Shown: positions 32,690 to 41,118 of the stretch, in pieces
Numbering within the stretch: position 1 is the first letter of the stretch
Layout of the letters: every line of letters starts with the position of its first letter
Program-made: the position numbers and the translations under genes
The notes under the pieces: generated by a model
Databases searched by the model: none
What the model saw: only the letters and a program-made list of their open reading frames with translations
What the model was told of the DNA's origin: nothing
Assembly: GCF_030580955.1 (NCBI RefSeq)
Contig: NZ_JAUQON010000002.1
Location: 186,001 to 250,000, forward strand
Direction of reading: 5' to 3'
Source of the DNA: Hymenobacter convexus
GTDB taxonomy: Bacteria; Bacteroidota; Bacteroidia; Cytophagales; Hymenobacteraceae
Length of the DNA stretch: 64,000 nt

Positions 32690-35500
32690 CTAGCGGACGA
32701 CTTCCACCCAGCCTTTGTAGGTGGCGTTGTCGGTGGTGTGGCGCAGCAGGTAGTAGTAGGTGCCGGCGGCGGCATCGGGGCCCCAGTCCTGCTGGTAGGC
32801 ATTGGTGTGGTACACCTGCCGGCCCCAGCGGTTATAGAGCGTCAGGGCCCAGTCGCCCCGGGGCAGGTTTTGCAGGGCAAACCGGTCGTTTTGCCGGTCA
32901 CCGTTGGGCGTGATGACGTTGGGAATGAGCAGGCAGCTGGTGTAGGCCACCCGCCGGCGCAGGGTGAGGCTGTCGCAGGGCGTGCGGATTTGCAGCGAAT
33001 AAGTGCCCGGCTCGCGCACCGTCAGGGTGGGGCCGCGGCTGCCATCGGCCCAGCGCAGCGTCACCCCGGGCCCTGTTACCAATGGCGCGCGCAGCAGCAG
33101 CGGCTGCTCCAGGCACAGCGTCGTATCGGCCCCGAGCGTGGCGGCCGCCGGGATGGTGGGCGCGGCCCGCACGCGGAGCGAATCGCGGCTGGTGCAGCCG
33201 CCGGGGTAGGTGAGCACCACCCCGTAGGTGCCCGGCTGCGCCACGGTGATGGTGGGCGTGGTGGCCCCGGTGTTCCAGCGGTAGGTGGAGGCGTCGGGGT
33301 TGAGGGCCGTCAGGGTGAGGGCCGCGCCGGGGCAGAGCAGCGTGTCACCGCTCACCGACGCCACTTTGGCCACGGGCGGCCCCACAGTGTGCGTGGCGCT
33401 GAGCTGGCAGCCGTCGGCAAAGGTGGCCGTGACCCGAAACGTGCCCGCCTGCCCCACCAGTAGCGTGGGCGTGGTGGCGCCGGTGTCCCAACGGTAGGCC
33501 GCCACGGCCGCGCCGGTGCCCGCGGCCGTGAGCGTGGTGCTCTGGCCCGGGCACAGCTGCACCCGCCCGCTGATGCGTAGCGCATTGGCCACCACCACGG
33601 CCTGCGCGGTGGCCGTGCAAGCCGAGGCAAAGGTGGCCGTGACGGAGTAGGTGCCCGGCTGCGTCACGCTGATGCCGGGCGTGGTGGCGCCCGTGCTCCA
33701 GCGCCAGCCCACGGCGCCGGGCGCCACCGCCAGCAGCTGGCGCGGCGTGCCGGGGCAGAGGAAACCCGCCGCGCCCGTGATGGCCACCGTGGGGGCGGCG
33801 ATGCTCCGCACCCGGTACGTTTCGGACAGGGTGTAGCCGCCGGGAAAAGTGGCCGTCGCGGTGTAAGTGCCCGGCTGCACTACGGTGATGGTGGGCGTGG
33901 TGGCCCCGGTGCTCCAGCGCCAGCTGATGCCCGTGCCCAGGGTGCTGGCCGTGAGCTGGGCCGTGCTGCCGATGCACAGCACCGAGTCGCCGCTGATGCG
34001 CAGGCGGTTGGGCTGCATGCGGGCCAGGTAGGTGGAGCCCAAAAACACCACCTCGCCCGGCACGACGAGCGGGCCGAAGTTGGCGGCCGGGCTGAAATGC
34101 TCGCCCACGATGTAAGGGGTAGCAAAGGGCCCGAGGGCGAATCCGGTGTTGGCATCGGACTGCGGGCCGCCAGCCGGCACGGCCCACAGCCAGCGTCCGG
34201 CGGCATCGAGCTTGGCCACGTACACGTCTTCGGAAAGCAAACTCACATTCTGCGATACCAGGGCGGTAGCACCAAACTGGGCCGGCCCCCGAAAGGTGCC
34301 GGCGATGTAGATGCCGCCCCGGTCGTCGACGGCAATGCCGGAGCAATACGTGCCGTAGGGGCCGCCGGCTGTGCTGGCCCATTGCCAGGTGCCGGCGGCA
34401 TCGAGCTTGGCCACGAAGACATCGTTGAGCGAAACCGTGGTGCCGGGGTTGACGACCGTGAACGCGCCGAAGGTGAGCGTGCCCAGGTAGCTGCCCGTGA
34501 GGTAGCACGCACCGGCCGCATCTACCGCCAGGTGGCCCCAGAAGTAGCCGCTGGTGAGGCTGCTGCTCACGCCCGGCGCCACGGCCGTGACCCGCTGAAA
34601 CGTGCCGGTGCCCGCATCGAGCCGGGCCACAAACGCCGACTGGGCCAGCCCGAACGGGCCCACCTGCCCGGCATTGCCCCACACTTGCCCCGTGAGGTAG
34701 GCGTGGCCGGCCGCATCCAGCGCCACATCGGTGGCTGCGTCGAAAGCCGTGCTGCCGCCCCGCACCGCCCAGCGCCAGGTGCCGTTGGCATCGAGGCGGG
34801 CGGCAAAGAAGTCCCGGTCGCCGGCGCTGGCCAGGGCCGTGCCGCCAAACAGCGCCGTGCCGGTAAACGAGCCGCTGAGGTAGGCGTTGTTGCTGGCATC
34901 GAGCACCAGGCCCGTCAGGGTTTCATCGCCCGCCCCACCCGCGCGCACCGCCGACAGCCAGTTGCCATTCGCATCGAGCCGGGCCACAAACAGGTCGCTG
35001 CCGCCGGCATTGGTGAGCGTGGTGCTGCCCAGGGTGAGGGTGGGGCTGGTGAAGCTGGCGGCGAGGCACACGTTACCCCCGGCATCGATGGCCAGGGCCG
35101 TATCGTTGTTGCCGTAAGGGCCGCCGCCACTGCCAATGGCCGCGCCGATGGTTACAATCCAATTGGGTTTCCCCGTCGCATCCATTTTGGCCACGTACAC
35201 GTCGCTGCCGCTCGTGGCCGTGAGGGTTCGGTTATCGAAGCGCACGGAGGTGGTGAAGCGGCCGCTGGTGTAGCTGTTGCCGGCCGCATCCACGGCCACA
35301 TCGCCGGAGAAGGGGCGCTGGCCACTCGGTCCCGGCCCCAGCACGCGCACGGCCATGTCGAAGGTGGGCAGTGCCTGGGCCAAAGCGGTGTGGGGCAGCA
35401 GGCCCAAGCCGCTCAGCATGAGCAGCAAGCTGGCCAGCAAGCGCCAGCCAAGAGGGAAGAAATGGAGCAAGCCGGAAGGAATAAGCGTGGAAGGATGCAT
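32690..35500 (-). CDS. T9SS type B cargo: SBBP propeller plus five Ig/PKD-like repeats
   Basis: 936 residues. Signal peptide (ending HTALAQ), an SBBP repeat region (about 45-485; repeats like DAAGNSYTSGRFTTSVRFD... VAKLDAAGTWQWA), then five tandem ~65-residue modules, each with an LC(P/I)G motif, RWSTGATTPTITV and QPGTYTVTATF. The last ~90 residues (IPNVITPNGDRQNDRF...LTLYNRWGRQVYH...GTYYYLL) are the gliding-associated CHU_C/T9SS type B sorting domain, so it is exported by the T9SS by the PorP/SprF-dependent route typical of type B cargo. Likely a filamentous surface adhesin; role inferred. Confidence 0.92.
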   Translation of the reverse strand: MHPSTLIPSGLLHFFPLGWRLLASLLLMLSGLGLLPHTALAQALPTFDMAVRVLGPGPSGQRPFSGDVAVDAAGNSYTSGRFTTSVRFDNRTLTATSGSDVYVAKMDATGKPNWIVTIGAAIGSGGGPYGNNDTALAIDAGGNVCLAASFTSPTLTLGSTTLTNAGGSDLFVARLDANGNWLSAVRAGGAGDETLTGLVLDASNNAYLSGSFTGTALFGGTALASAGDRDFFAARLDANGTWRWAVRGGSTAFDAATDVALDAAGHAYLTGQVWGNAGQVGPFGLAQSAFVARLDAGTGTFQRVTAVAPGVSSSLTSGYFWGHLAVDAAGACYLTGSYLGTLTFGAFTVVNPGTTVSLNDVFVAKLDAAGTWQWASTAGGPYGTYCSGIAVDDRGGIYIAGTFRGPAQFGATALVSQNVSLLSEDVYVAKLDAAGRWLWAVPAGGPQSDANTGFALGPFATPYIVGEHFSPAANFGPLVVPGEVVFLGSTYLARMQPNRLRISGDSVLCIGSTAQLTASTLGTGISWRWSTGATTPTITVVQPGTYTATATFPGGYTLSETYRVRSIAAPTVAITGAAGFLCPGTPRQLLAVAPGAVGWRWSTGATTPGISVTQPGTYSVTATFASACTATAQAVVVANALRISGRVQLCPGQSTTLTAAGTGAAVAAYRWDTGATTPTLLVGQAGTFRVTATFADGCQLSATHTVGPPVAKVASVSGDTLLCPGAALTLTALNPDASTYRWNTGATTPTITVAQPGTYGVVLTYPGGCTSRDSLRVRAAPTIPAAATLGADTTLCLEQPLLLRAPLVTGPGVTLRWADGSRGPTLTVREPGTYSLQIRTPCDSLTLRRRVAYTSCLLIPNVITPNGDRQNDRFALQNLPRGDWALTLYNRWGRQVYHTNAYQQDWGPDAAAGTYYYLLRHTTDNATYKGWVEVVR

Positions 35501-35590
35501 GGCAGCCCGCCGCGCTTACCACTGCCCAATAACGCCAAATTCGGGTTCGTATTTCACAGCAAACCACTTTCCCTGCACGACCAACCAAAT

Positions 35591-35645
35591 CCGGCGCCAG
35601 CGGTCGGGCGGCGGGAGATGCCCGCTGCCCGACCGCTGGCGCCGG
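35591..35645 (-). terminator. Very long hairpin (25-bp stem)
   Basis: CCGGCGCCAGCGGTCGGGC... pairs over 25 bp (one mismatch) with a 5-base AGATG loop, immediately after the stop of the VWA gene. No T run follows, so termination may be inefficient or the hairpin may stabilise RNA. Confidence 0.6.
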
Positions 35646-35648
35646 CCA

Positions 35649-37640
35649 CTACCGCTTGCCCACGGCGCCGCTGCCGCTCAAGCCTTCGGCCAGGCGTATG
35701 AGGCGCACCAGCTCGGCGCGGTAGCCGTCGGCATCGGTGCCGCGGGCGTTGTTAGCCAGCTGCTCGGTGGCGGCCCAGGTGGCGGCGCCGCGTTGTTCGC
35801 TCTGGCGCAGCAGCATGCCGAACTGCGCCACGGCGGCGGCAAAGCGGAAGTCGGGCGTGGCCTTTTCGATGCCGGCCGGAGCGCCGGCCAGGGCTTGCGA
35901 CAGCAGCTTGCTGGCCGTGCCCTGCGGCTCTTTGTAGCGCAGCTTCACGGTGAGGACTTCGGCGGTGGCGGGCGCCGGGGCTTTGGCGGGCTGCTGGTAT
36001 TTCAGGGCATCGATGAGGGGCTGGGCGCTGCCGGTGGGCACTATTTCGTAGAGGGCCGTGACGGTGTGGCCAGCGCCCAACTCGCCGGCGTCCTTGCGGT
36101 CGTTGTTGAAGTCTTCGGCTTCGAGCAGGCGGTTTTCGTAGCCCACGAGGCGGTAGTTAGCTACGCGGGCGGGGTTGAACTCGATTTGCAGCTTCACGTC
36201 CTTGGCCACGGTGAAGAGCGTGCCGCCGAACTGCGCCACCAGCACCCGGCCGGCCTCGTCGAGGTTGTCGAGGTAGGCGTAGTTGCCGTTGCCTTTGTCG
36301 GCCAGGGTTTCCATGCGGCTGTCGCGCAGATTGCCGCGCCCGCAGCCCAGCACCGTCAGAAACACGCCGCTTTCGCGCTGCTCCACAATGAGCTGCTCCA
36401 TCGCCGCATCGGAGCTTTCGCCCACGTTGAAATCGCCGTCGGTGGCCAGAATCACGCGGTTGTTGCCTTCCTTGTTAAAGCTCTGCCGGGCCGTGGAATA
36501 GGCCAGGCGCAGCCCCGCGCCGCCGGCCGTGGAGCCGCCCGCCTGCAGCCGGTCGATGGCATCGAGGATGACCTGCGGCTGCGAGCCGGGCGTGGGCGGC
36601 AGCACCAGGCCGGCCGCGCCGGCGTACACCACCAGGGCCACGTGGTCCTGGGGCCGCAGGTGCTTCACCAGCAGCTTCAGGCCGGCCTGCACCAGGGGCA
36701 GGCGGTCGGGACCGTACATCGAGCCCGAGACATCGACCAGAAACACGAGGTTGGCGGGCGGCAGCTTGGCGGTTTCAATTTTCTTGGCCTGGATGCCGAT
36801 GCGGGCCAACTGGTGGGCGGGGTTCCAGGGGCAAGTGGCCAGCTCGGTACTGATGCGGACGGGGTCGGGCGAGGTGGCGGCCGGGGAGGGGTAGTCGTAG
36901 CGGAAGTAGTTCAGCATTTCCTCCACCCGCACGGCGTCGCGCGGGGGCAGCTGCCCTTCGTTGAGGAAGCGGCGCACGTTGGAGTAGCTGGCGTTGTCCA
37001 CATCCAGTGAGAAGGTGCTGAGCGGGTCTTTTTTGGCTTCAAAAAACTTGTTTTCCTGCACGTGGGCGTAGGTGTCGCCGGCGCCGGCTTCGGCTTTGGC
37101 CGGGGTGATGGCAATGCCGGCCATGTTGCCGTAGAGCACCGGCGGTGCGTAGGCAGCATCGGCCGCACCTTGCGCGAGCTTCATTTTGCGCTTGGATGGC
37201 GCGGCAGCCGGCATCGCGACTTTCGCAGCTTTATTTTCGTAGCCGTAGGCCGTTACTGATACTTCATTCAACTGCTTGTTATCAACAAACAGCGCCACAT
37301 TTACCACCCGCGCGCCATCGATGCGGCGCTCCTGCGTTTTGTAGCCAATGGTGCTGAATACCAGCGTGGCCCTGGCCGCATTGGGCACCCAGAGCGAGTA
37401 GCGACCGTCGTGGTCGGTGCTGGTGCCCTGCGTGGTTCCTTTAATGAGCACCGTGACGCCGGGGAGGCCCTTTTTCGACTGCGCATCCAGCACGATGCCC
37501 GTAAGGGTGCGGTGGCGGGTGGTATCGGCGGGCTCGGGCGCAGCGGCGGGGGCCGGGTTCTTTGCCTTCTTCTGGGCGAGGGCGGGGCTCAGCGGGGCCA
37601 GCAGGCTCAGGAGCAGCGGCAGCAGCAACAGGTTTCTCAT
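35649..37640 (-). CDS. VWA-domain protein (YfbK-like) with carboxypeptidase-regulatory domain
   Basis: 663 residues. Signal peptide (ending SPALAQ), a carboxypeptidase-regulatory-like beta-sandwich (about 45-125: LTGIVLDAQSKKGLPGVTVLIKG), a linker, the YfbK N-terminal domain (FFEAKKDPLSTFSLDVDNAS ... RVEEMLNYFRYDYP), a von Willebrand A domain with an intact MIDAS start (LVFLVDVSGSM) and ATDGDFNVG, and a C-terminal DUF3520-like part. VWA domains bind ligands through a metal ion. The regulatory domain is an extra compared with E. coli YfbK and is typical of Bacteroidota envelope proteins. Start ATG 37640 at the signal peptide. Single gene. Confidence 0.9.
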   Translation of the reverse strand: MRNLLLLPLLLSLLAPLSPALAQKKAKNPAPAAAPEPADTTRHRTLTGIVLDAQSKKGLPGVTVLIKGTTQGTSTDHDGRYSLWVPNAARATLVFSTIGYKTQERRIDGARVVNVALFVDNKQLNEVSVTAYGYENKAAKVAMPAAAPSKRKMKLAQGAADAAYAPPVLYGNMAGIAITPAKAEAGAGDTYAHVQENKFFEAKKDPLSTFSLDVDNASYSNVRRFLNEGQLPPRDAVRVEEMLNYFRYDYPSPAATSPDPVRISTELATCPWNPAHQLARIGIQAKKIETAKLPPANLVFLVDVSGSMYGPDRLPLVQAGLKLLVKHLRPQDHVALVVYAGAAGLVLPPTPGSQPQVILDAIDRLQAGGSTAGGAGLRLAYSTARQSFNKEGNNRVILATDGDFNVGESSDAAMEQLIVEQRESGVFLTVLGCGRGNLRDSRMETLADKGNGNYAYLDNLDEAGRVLVAQFGGTLFTVAKDVKLQIEFNPARVANYRLVGYENRLLEAEDFNNDRKDAGELGAGHTVTALYEIVPTGSAQPLIDALKYQQPAKAPAPATAEVLTVKLRYKEPQGTASKLLSQALAGAPAGIEKATPDFRFAAAVAQFGMLLRQSEQRGAATWAATEQLANNARGTDADGYRAELVRLIRLAEGLSGSGAVGKR

Positions 37641-37734
37641 GGCAGCAAGTGGGGTTTGGTGAAACGTGCTGACTTGATGCGGGCAGCGGGCAGATTGCAC
37701 ACGGCAGGCGAGGAGAAACCAAGAATAAAAAGCA

Positions 37735-37840
37735 CGTCATGCTGAGCGCAGTCGAAGCATCTCTACCGCAGCAGTAATTCAAGCATACATATTGGATTAG
37801 TGGTGGCACGCGAGATGCTTCGACTGCGCTCAGCATGACG
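37735..37840. repeat. Family A palindromic repeat, copy 3
   Basis: 29-bp perfect arms (CGTCATGCTGAGCGCAGTCG...) at 37735-37763 and 37812-37840, in the spacer between divergent genes. The loop carries AGTAATTC...GGATTAGTGGTGGCACGC, like the variant at 20037. Confidence 0.9.
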
Positions 37841-37904
37841 CACTGATGCCCATAACGTGCCAGCAGCGTCTAAATCCCCGCATTTGCCCTAACTTCCCCG
37901 TCCG

Positions 37905-38594
37905 ATGTTCTTCCGCCGCTCCAAGCCATCCGCCGCTGCCGCGCCGCTCTCCGACCAGGAGCTGCTGGCCCGCTACCGCGCGCACGGCGACGTGGCCGAC
38001 CTCGGCCTACTCTACGACCGGTACCTGCCCGAAGCCTTTGCCGTGTGCCGCCGCTACCTGGCTCCGCCCGACGAAGACGCCCAGGACGCCACCATGCAGC
38101 TCTTTGAGCACTTGGTGAAGGTGCTGCGCACCCACGCGCCCGACAACTTTCCGGCCTGGCTGCACACCACTGCCCGCAACCATTGCCTCATGCAGCTGCG
38201 CGCCCGCAAGCGCGCCGGCCCCAGCGCCGGGCCCCTTATTCTGACCCTGCCCGACGCCACCGATGTGGAATCCGCCGGCGCCCGGCATCTGCTCGACGAG
38301 GAAGCCGCCGCCGAAGACGCCGAGGACACCGAAATCCGCCTGCAAAGCATGGAGGCGGCCCTCGCCCAGCTGCCCCCGGCCCAGCGCCGCTGCCTCGAAT
38401 TGTTTTACCTCGAAAAGAAAAGCTACCGCGAAATCACCCTCGAAACCGGCCTTGAGCTGAACCTGGTGCGCAGCCATTTGCAAAACGGCAAGCGCATGCT
38501 GCGCCGCCAGCTGGAACCGCCCGCTCCGGCCCGGCCCGCCGCCCAGCCCCCGCTTTCTGCCCCCAATAACAACCCGCTCCATGTCGCCCGCTGA
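37905..38594 (+). CDS. ECF-type RNA polymerase sigma factor
   Basis: 229 residues. Region 2 (ELLARYRAHGDVADLGLLYD ... LAPPDEDAQDATMQLFEHLV) and region 4 (LAQLPPAQRRCLELFYLEKK then YREITLETGLELNLVRSHLQ NGKRM) are present. An acidic insert (LLDEEAAAEDAEDTEIRL) sits between the two regions, and the C-terminus has a Pro-rich tail. It overlaps by 14 bases the gene for a zinc-finger anti-sigma fused to TonB, which most likely holds it inactive at the membrane. Confidence 0.9.
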   Translation: MFFRRSKPSAAAAPLSDQELLARYRAHGDVADLGLLYDRYLPEAFAVCRRYLAPPDEDAQDATMQLFEHLVKVLRTHAPDNFPAWLHTTARNHCLMQLRARKRAGPSAGPLILTLPDATDVESAGARHLLDEEAAAEDAEDTEIRLQSMEAALAQLPPAQRRCLELFYLEKKSYREITLETGLELNLVRSHLQNGKRMLRRQLEPPAPARPAAQPPLSAPNNNPLHVAR

Positions 38595-39780
38595 TTCGCC
38601 TTTTGCCCAGCTGCCCGCCCCCGGCCCGCACCCGCCCACGGCGGAGCTGCGCGACTACGCGGCCGGCCAGTTGGCGCCGGCCGACGAACACCGCATCGAG
38701 GCCCACACCCTCGACTGCGAACGGTGCGCTGAGCTGGTGGAAGGCTTCGCGATGAGCGACGGCGCCACCACCGACCGCGCCGTGGCCGAGCTGCGCACCC
38801 GCCTGCAAGCCCGCGTGGGCCAGGCCGAACCCGAGCCGGCCGCCGGCTGGGCCTGGCCGCGCATTGCCGCCGCCGCCGCGCTGCTGGCCGTGGTAGGCAC
38901 CGGCATCTGGGGCTGGGAGCAGTACGAATCGGCCGACCCAACTACCCCCACCGCGCGGGTCGAGACGACTGCCGCGCCAGCCGTCAGCCCAGCCGCAATT
39001 GCTTCGAAACCAGTCACCTCCCCTGCCGCTTCAATTTCTTCAGCTACCGATTCGGTGCCCGTAGCGGCCGCGCCGCAAGCCAACAAACCCGCCTACGCCG
39101 CCGTGACATCAGCAGCAAGGCGCGCAGCCCCCAAGCTGCGCTTTGTGCCGCCAACCGCCGCGCAGGTTGCGGCCATGAAGCGGGCTGAAGATGCCAAAGC
39201 CGCAGCTGCGGCAACCGCGGACGCGCCGGAAACGGCCGCTACCGTGGCCGGCGTGGCCCAGGCCACTCAGGCGCCTCCTATTTCAGACGATAATTCTCGG
39301 GATGCCGAAGTAGCCAAAGCCGATGTGGCACCGGCCGCGAAAAGCGAAAGCGCCCCGCCAAGCCGCCCGGCCACCGATACCATGCTTTCTCTCAGCGAGG
39401 TAGCAGTAGCCGCGCCCGCGAAGAAGATGAAAGCCCTGGTGTCCAGCGCCGCGCCCGCTATGGTGCCCAACACGCCCATGCCAGCGGGTTTCGCCATCAG
39501 GCCGGTGCCGGTGGGCGGCACGCCGGCCTTCCGCGACTACCTGCGCCGCGAGGCCGCGCAGTTCGAGCCCGAAAAAGAGGCGCGTATCAGCGGCCTAGTG
39601 CACGTGCAGTTCACGGTGGGCGCCGACGGCCAGTTGAGCAACCTGAAAGTAACCCGCGGCATGCGCGCCGACTACGACGAAGAAGCCCTGCGTCTGGTGT
39701 GCGAAGGCCCTAAATGGCAGCCCGGCATTGCCGGCGGCCGCCGCGCCCCGCTCGTCATGGAGTTTACGATACCGTTTTAA
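38581..39780 (+). CDS. Anti-sigma factor (ZAS zinc motif) fused to a TonB C-terminal domain
   Basis: 399 residues. The N-terminus has the anti-sigma zinc motif H42-x3-C46-x2-C49 (HTLDCERC) as in RsrA/ChrR/RskA-type regulators. A single membrane helix follows (91-112), then ~195 residues of Ala/Pro/Thr-rich linker, and a TonB C-terminal domain (about 310-399: FRDYLRREAAQFEPEKEARI, GLVHVQFTVGADGQLSNLKV, LRLVCEGPKWQPG). The cytoplasmic part should bind the upstream sigma factor. The TonB domain would lie in the periplasm, where it could contact TonB boxes of outer-membrane receptors or peptidoglycan. The fusion suggests direct signal relay without a FecR-like intermediate. Stop directly abuts a family B repeat. 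Confidence 0.85.
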   Translation: MSPADSPFAQLPAPGPHPPTAELRDYAAGQLAPADEHRIEAHTLDCERCAELVEGFAMSDGATTDRAVAELRTRLQARVGQAEPEPAAGWAWPRIAAAAALLAVVGTGIWGWEQYESADPTTPTARVETTAAPAVSPAAIASKPVTSPAASISSATDSVPVAAAPQANKPAYAAVTSAARRAAPKLRFVPPTAAQVAAMKRAEDAKAAAAATADAPETAATVAGVAQATQAPPISDDNSRDAEVAKADVAPAAKSESAPPSRPATDTMLSLSEVAVAAPAKKMKALVSSAAPAMVPNTPMPAGFAIRPVPVGGTPAFRDYLRREAAQFEPEKEARISGLVHVQFTVGADGQLSNLKVTRGMRADYDEEALRLVCEGPKWQPGIAGGRRAPLVMEFTIPF

Positions 39781-39845
39781 TGTAGCGCGGACTTTTAGTC
39801 CGCGAGTAAATCCAGATAACTCGCGGACTAAAAGTCCGCGCTACA
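39781..39845. repeat. Family B palindromic repeat, copy 1
   Basis: Perfect 25-bp arms TGTAGCGCGGACTTTTAGTC... at 39781-39805 and 39821-39845. It fills the whole gap between two convergent genes: it begins one base after one stop codon, and its other end contains the TAG stop of the leftward gene. Confidence 0.95.
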
Positions 39846-40920
39846 GCTCGGCGCCCGGCTGCACGGTGCCGGCGTCGACCGATTTGAGGAAGGTGAGCAG
39901 GCCTTTGAAATAGGTTTGCTGGTCGTCGTACATGCTCATGTGGCTGCCCTGGGGGCAGATGAGGGAGTTGCCGCGCTGCACCTTGGTGGCAATCATGCGC
40001 ATGTGGGCGGGGTCCATGGTGTCGTACTTGCCGCCGATGCTGAGCACGGGCACGCTGAGCTTGGGCAGGTCGGGCACGCGGTTCCAGTTGGTGAGCTTGC
40101 CCGAAATACCGAACTCGCTCGGCCCCTGCATAGTCACGTAGAGCGACTGGTTGATTTTGCTCATGGCGCGGGTCACGGGCTCTGGGTTGGGCACGATGCG
40201 GCACAGGTGCTCGGCGTAGAAGTTGGGTTCGAGCAGACCCATGTAGCGCGGGTTGCTGAAGTCTTTGCGGGCCTCAATCTGCCGGATTTCGGCCAGCACT
40301 TCGGGCTTCATCTGCTTGGCCAGCACTTCATCGGCATACTTGCCGTAGTCCGGGCAGCTCATCATCATGTTCGAAATGATGAGGCCTTTGAGGTTTTGCT
40401 GGTACTTGAAGGCGTACTCCGCCGCCAGAATGCCGCCCCAGCTGTGGCCCAGCAGGTAGAAATTGGTGTTGTCGAGCTTCAGGGCCTGGCGCACCTGCTC
40501 CACCTCTTCCACGTAGCGCGGCAGGCTCCACATGGCCGTGTCCTTCGGGTTGTCGGAGTTGCCGCAGCCCAGCTGGTCGTAGTAAATAAATTCGATGCCT
40601 TCCTTCGGCAGGAAATTCTCGAAGCACTCGAAATATTCGTGCGTAGCACCAGGCCCGCCATTGAGCAGCAATACTTTGATTTTGGGGTTGTTGCCGTACT
40701 GCTTGGTCCAGACGTTGAACTTGCCCTTGGGCGTGCTGATGGGAATGACGCGCACGTTTCCGTCCTGCACCCCGGTTTCGGGATTTTCGTAGTAGCTAGC
40801 CAGTGTACCCGAAGCAGCGGTAGCACCGGTTTCGGCAGTGCCATTGGGCTGGTTGCAGCTTGTTAGGTAAGCCGCGCCGAGTGCCAGCGCGGCCAGCCGG
40901 GAGAAGGTAAAAAGCTCCAT
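39841..40920 (-). CDS. Alpha/beta hydrolase lipoprotein, proline iminopeptidase-like (S33)
   Basis: 359 residues. Lipoprotein signal with lipobox (YLTSC|N). The hydrolase domain has the S33 pattern: oxyanion GGPGATHEY, YYDQLGCGNSDNP, nucleophile GHSWGG, and late His in PQGSHMSMYD. S33 proline iminopeptidases remove N-terminal Pro from peptides; close relatives include tricorn-interacting factor F1. Anchored in the envelope, it may process peptides scavenged by the cell, alongside the M28 peptidase downstream on the same strand. Its stop codon (TAG) is supplied by a family B repeat. Confidence 0.88.
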   Translation of the reverse strand: MELFTFSRLAALALGAAYLTSCNQPNGTAETGATAASGTLASYYENPETGVQDGNVRVIPISTPKGKFNVWTKQYGNNPKIKVLLLNGGPGATHEYFECFENFLPKEGIEFIYYDQLGCGNSDNPKDTAMWSLPRYVEEVEQVRQALKLDNTNFYLLGHSWGGILAAEYAFKYQQNLKGLIISNMMMSCPDYGKYADEVLAKQMKPEVLAEIRQIEARKDFSNPRYMGLLEPNFYAEHLCRIVPNPEPVTRAMSKINQSLYVTMQGPSEFGISGKLTNWNRVPDLPKLSVPVLSIGGKYDTMDPAHMRMIATKVQRGNSLICPQGSHMSMYDDQQTYFKGLLTFLKSVDAGTVQPGAEL

Positions 40921-40973
40921 TGGTGAAGAGTAAGGGTGGATTGGGTGTTTTGAAAAATATTCAAATTAGAACG

Positions 40974-41071
40974 GTCATGCTGAGCGCAGTCGAAGCATCT
41001 CTACTGCGCAAGTAATCCAATCGTCAGGGTTTGCTACTGCGGTAGAGATGCTTCGACAAGCTCAGCATGAC
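40974..41071. repeat. Family A palindromic repeat, copy 4
   Basis: Arms GTCATGCTGAGCGCAGTCGA... and its complement, with a short mismatch near GCGCAG/CTTG, at 40974-41004 and 41042-41071. It lies between two leftward genes. Confidence 0.85.
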
Positions 41072-41118
41072 GTGCCTTTAATTCAGCCTGACCATTCTTG
41101 GTTTTCAGACGAGGCCCG

